From contig NZ_JAIVFQ010000038.1 of NCBI RefSeq assembly GCF_020829495.1, forward strand, positions 1 to 64,000: DNA of 64,000 nt, read 5' to 3'. The notes under the pieces are model-generated. The model saw only the letters and a list, made by a program, of their open reading frames with translations. It searched no databases and had not been told where the DNA came from. This document shows, one piece after another, positions 62,418 to 64,000 of this stretch; position 1 is the first letter of the stretch, and each line of letters opens with the position of its first letter. The stretch comes from Nostoc favosum CHAB5714 (GTDB taxonomy: Bacteria; Cyanobacteriota; Cyanobacteriia; Cyanobacteriales; Nostocaceae). Both the position numbers and the translations under genes were made by a program.

Positions 62418-62963
62418 TTAATAAACAGAAAAAGAATTTACAACCTCATCAATCATTCGTTTAACCTTCTTCCAGCGTTTTTCCGGAATTGAGGCGTTGA
62501 GGGTAAAAACTTTACCACGGCTAACAGCGACGCTGGCGATGTTGTGTCGTTGCTGTTGATTGGGGAGTTTAACCTCATACTCTAAAAGGTAGTATATTTT
62601 ACCGTCTACTTCTCGCTGTGCAGCATTGACTAATTCAGCTGAACGACCAGAGTCAGGAGGCGCAAGAGCTGCTTTTCCCAACTTATATCCTACTTCTGTT
62701 GGGGTTCCCAATTCTGACAAAGTTTTGCCTTCGGGAACTGGGCTAATCACAACAGAAACATTTTCAGACACCTCAATCAAATCGTGGAAAACCACATCTG
62801 GCCCATTGGCAACTTTAACTTGCAGCCAGCCGTTAGGATATAAAAACTGATAGCCATCATTGGTGTCTACAAAGCTTTTGAGTCCAGCCGCAGCCGCTAC
62901 ATCAGAATTACTCAGGCTGAAGCTCAACACCAATAGCAAAATTAATATAATTCGTTTCCACAT
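62418..62963 (-). CDS. PsbP-family protein (CyanoP-like)
   Basis: 181 residues. Signal peptide (residues 1-25, IILILLLVLSFSLSNSDVAA) without a lipobox cysteine, so unlike lipid-anchored CyanoP of Synechocystis it may be free in the lumen. PsbP fold features: FVDTNDGYQFLYPNGWLQVK, VVFHDLIEVSENVSVVISPV, GKIYYLLEYEVKLPN and KVFTLNASIPEKRW. CyanoP assists early PSII assembly. 89 bp upstream of maf. Confidence 0.88.
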   Translation of the reverse strand: MWKRIILILLLVLSFSLSNSDVAAAAGLKSFVDTNDGYQFLYPNGWLQVKVANGPDVVFHDLIEVSENVSVVISPVPEGKTLSELGTPTEVGYKLGKAALAPPDSGRSAELVNAAQREVDGKIYYLLEYEVKLPNQQQRHNIASVAVSRGKVFTLNASIPEKRWKKVKRMIDEVVNSFSVY

Positions 62964-63184
62964 TTTTACAGATTCCTTTAGGCTGGAGACAACACCAGGC
63001 TTGTATCATTTCTCGTTATTATTCTCCCACCAACTGGGACGCTTCGGATGAGGCATTATATGAAGAGGGACAAATCCTCAAGTGTCGTTAAAAGGGGCAG
63101 GAGACAAGAGGGGCAAATCATGCCTTTATTTGAAGAGAGGATGATTTGGAGCTACTGAACTCTTGTAAAGTTGTAACCCTACCC

Positions 63185-63822
63185 GCCTCAGAATGAATTC
63201 TGAGGCTAATAGCTTAAGTCAGCTCAAGCTGACTAGAAGATTTTTAATGATTCCGGGAATACTAGACACAGGAAATAGCATCAAAAACAGCACATACATG
63301 GCTCTGTGGCGACTTTACTATCATCTTATTTGGGCGACAAAAGAGCGCCAGGCACTAATTACCCCTGAACGCGAAACCCAACTTTATAGTTACATCATTG
63401 GCAAAGCCAATGCACTTGGTAGCATTATCCATGCTGTGGGCGGAGTAGAAAACCACATCCATTTAGTGGCTTCTATACCACCGAGACTTTCTATTTCTGA
63501 TTTTGTCCAAAATCTTAAAGGTAGTAGCGCTCATCATCTCAATCATCTCTCACCCTCACAAGATTTGTTTGCCTGGCAACGCGGATATGGCGTTTTTTCA
63601 ATGGGAAGCAAACAACTTGAGCAAGCTGTCGTATATGTAGATAATCAAAAAGCGCATCATTCCAATGGAACTACAATTTCGTCTTTGGAACTGCATAATC
63701 ATGAAGATGATGGGCCAAAACTCACGCAGCTAAACCAATGAATTCCATTAATCTTCACGTTCATTAAACCATAGTCAGCTTAAGCTGACTTGAGCTATAA
63801 GCCTCAGAATGAATTCTGAGGC
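63185..63822 (+). mobile_element. REP-associated transposase element with palindromic ends
   Basis: Both ends carry gcctcagaatgaattctgag-type hairpins (63185-63206 and 63801-63822) and a second palindrome (gtcagctcaagctgac at 63218, gtcagcttaagctgac at 63774). They enclose a Y1 transposase gene. This is the structure of REP-associated tyrosine transposase (RAYT) units. Confidence 0.85.
63298..63741 (+). CDS. IS200-like Y1 (REP-associated) transposase
   Basis: 147 residues from ATG 63298 (MALWRLYYHLIWATKERQAL). The HUH metal motif is in GGVENHIHLVASIP, and the catalytic Tyr is likely in QAVVYVDNQKAHH or the preceding RGYGVFS block. Cuts and joins single-stranded DNA at hairpin ends. Shorter than IS200 TnpA in the tail but appears intact. 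Flanked by its own palindromes. Confidence 0.88.
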   Translation: MALWRLYYHLIWATKERQALITPERETQLYSYIIGKANALGSIIHAVGGVENHIHLVASIPPRLSISDFVQNLKGSSAHHLNHLSPSQDLFAWQRGYGVFSMGSKQLEQAVVYVDNQKAHHSNGTTISSLELHNHEDDGPKLTQLNQ

Positions 63823-63834
63823 GGACTTGTTGTC

Positions 63835-64000
63835 AAGCCAATATTCCGCAATTATTCAAATACGTAATTTCCAATCTCACGCTGCAACCATCACCCGCTA
63901 TAAGCCAATATTCCACAATTATTCAAATACGTAATTTCCAATCTCGCGCTGCAACCATCACCCGCCATAAGCCAATATTCCGCAATTATTCAAATACGTA
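63835..64000. repeat. 67-bp tandem repeat running off the window
   Basis: Units start at 63835, 63902 and 63969 (aagccaatattccgcaatta...), nearly identical over the whole 67 bp, so not a CRISPR array (no variable spacers). Copy number beyond the edge is unknown. Confidence 0.93.

Noticed and set aside
63835..64000. CRISPR array
   Set aside because: The full 67-bp unit is repeated, with no variable spacers and no cas genes in sight.

Overview
The window comes from a filamentous, Nostoc-like cyanobacterium. It carries cyanobacterial gene clusters (ndhC-ndhK-ndhJ, rubredoxin-ycf48-psbEFLJ, psaI, pcyA, a devBCA-type exporter, a CyanoP-like lipid-free PsbP protein), many GCGATCGC (HIP1) octamers, and the short tandem repeats and small inverted-repeat elements that crowd Nostoc-type intergenic DNA. 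No rRNA, tRNA or CRISPR array was recognised.

Layout. 1-4.3 kb is accessory: remnants of a small paired-gene locus, a Pepco-type gene followed by a caspase/FGE-like protein whose 3' end looks like the variable region of a diversity-generating retroelement (DGR), and a PD-(D/E)XK nuclease-like gene. 4.3-9.6 kb is photosynthesis: ndhCKJ (minus), then rubA, ycf48, psbE, psbF, psbL, psbJ (plus) and psaI (minus). 9.9-20.7 kb holds a very large repeat-containing protein of unknown function, a Tic20-like protein, an FAH-family enzyme, rpsF with a long leader, a coiled-coil protein, a STAS protein, DedA and argG. 20.8-29.3 kb is an envelope/phosphate region: two PEP-CTERM proteins, a PhoA-type alkaline phosphatase, a small paralogue of its signal peptide, a CDF metal transporter with a Fur/Zur-like box upstream, and a PhoX phosphatase.

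29.9-35.3 kb has a glycosyltransferase and a three-gene cassette built around an nSTAND-type NTPase; the first two products share a sequence motif. 35.3-42.8 kb is mostly housekeeping (recG, a helical protein, tsf, rpsB with a structured leader, an AraC regulator and a MAPEG protein). 43.1-50.9 kb is a BMP-type (nucleoside-like) ABC transporter whose binding protein and ATPase are separated from its two permeases by a 3.2-kb block: a zeta-toxin pair flanked by 135-bp direct repeats, a convergent AAA ATPase + DUF4276/TOPRIM pair (candidate defence module), and a small transposable element with 18-bp terminal inverted repeats and a 10-bp target duplication. 51-58 kb has a HAD phosphatase, a membrane protein, a start-less ribbon-helix-helix-like gene beside an IS200/IS605-type hairpin, devA-devC-devB and pcyA. 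58.2-64 kb ends with a nested small element, an FG-GAP/RTX secreted protein with near-identical repeats, a 21-bp minisatellite, maf, a PsbP-family gene, a REP-associated transposase element and a 67-bp tandem repeat running off the end.

Most notable points: (1) the DGR-like 3' end of the caspase gene; (2) the STAND three-gene cassette; (3) the split transporter operon with its inserted toxin and ATPase/TOPRIM modules; (4) a family of small elements with matching ends and 8-10-bp target duplications; (5) simple repeats expanded in frame inside genes, including recG. All family assignments come from reading motifs; no search was run.
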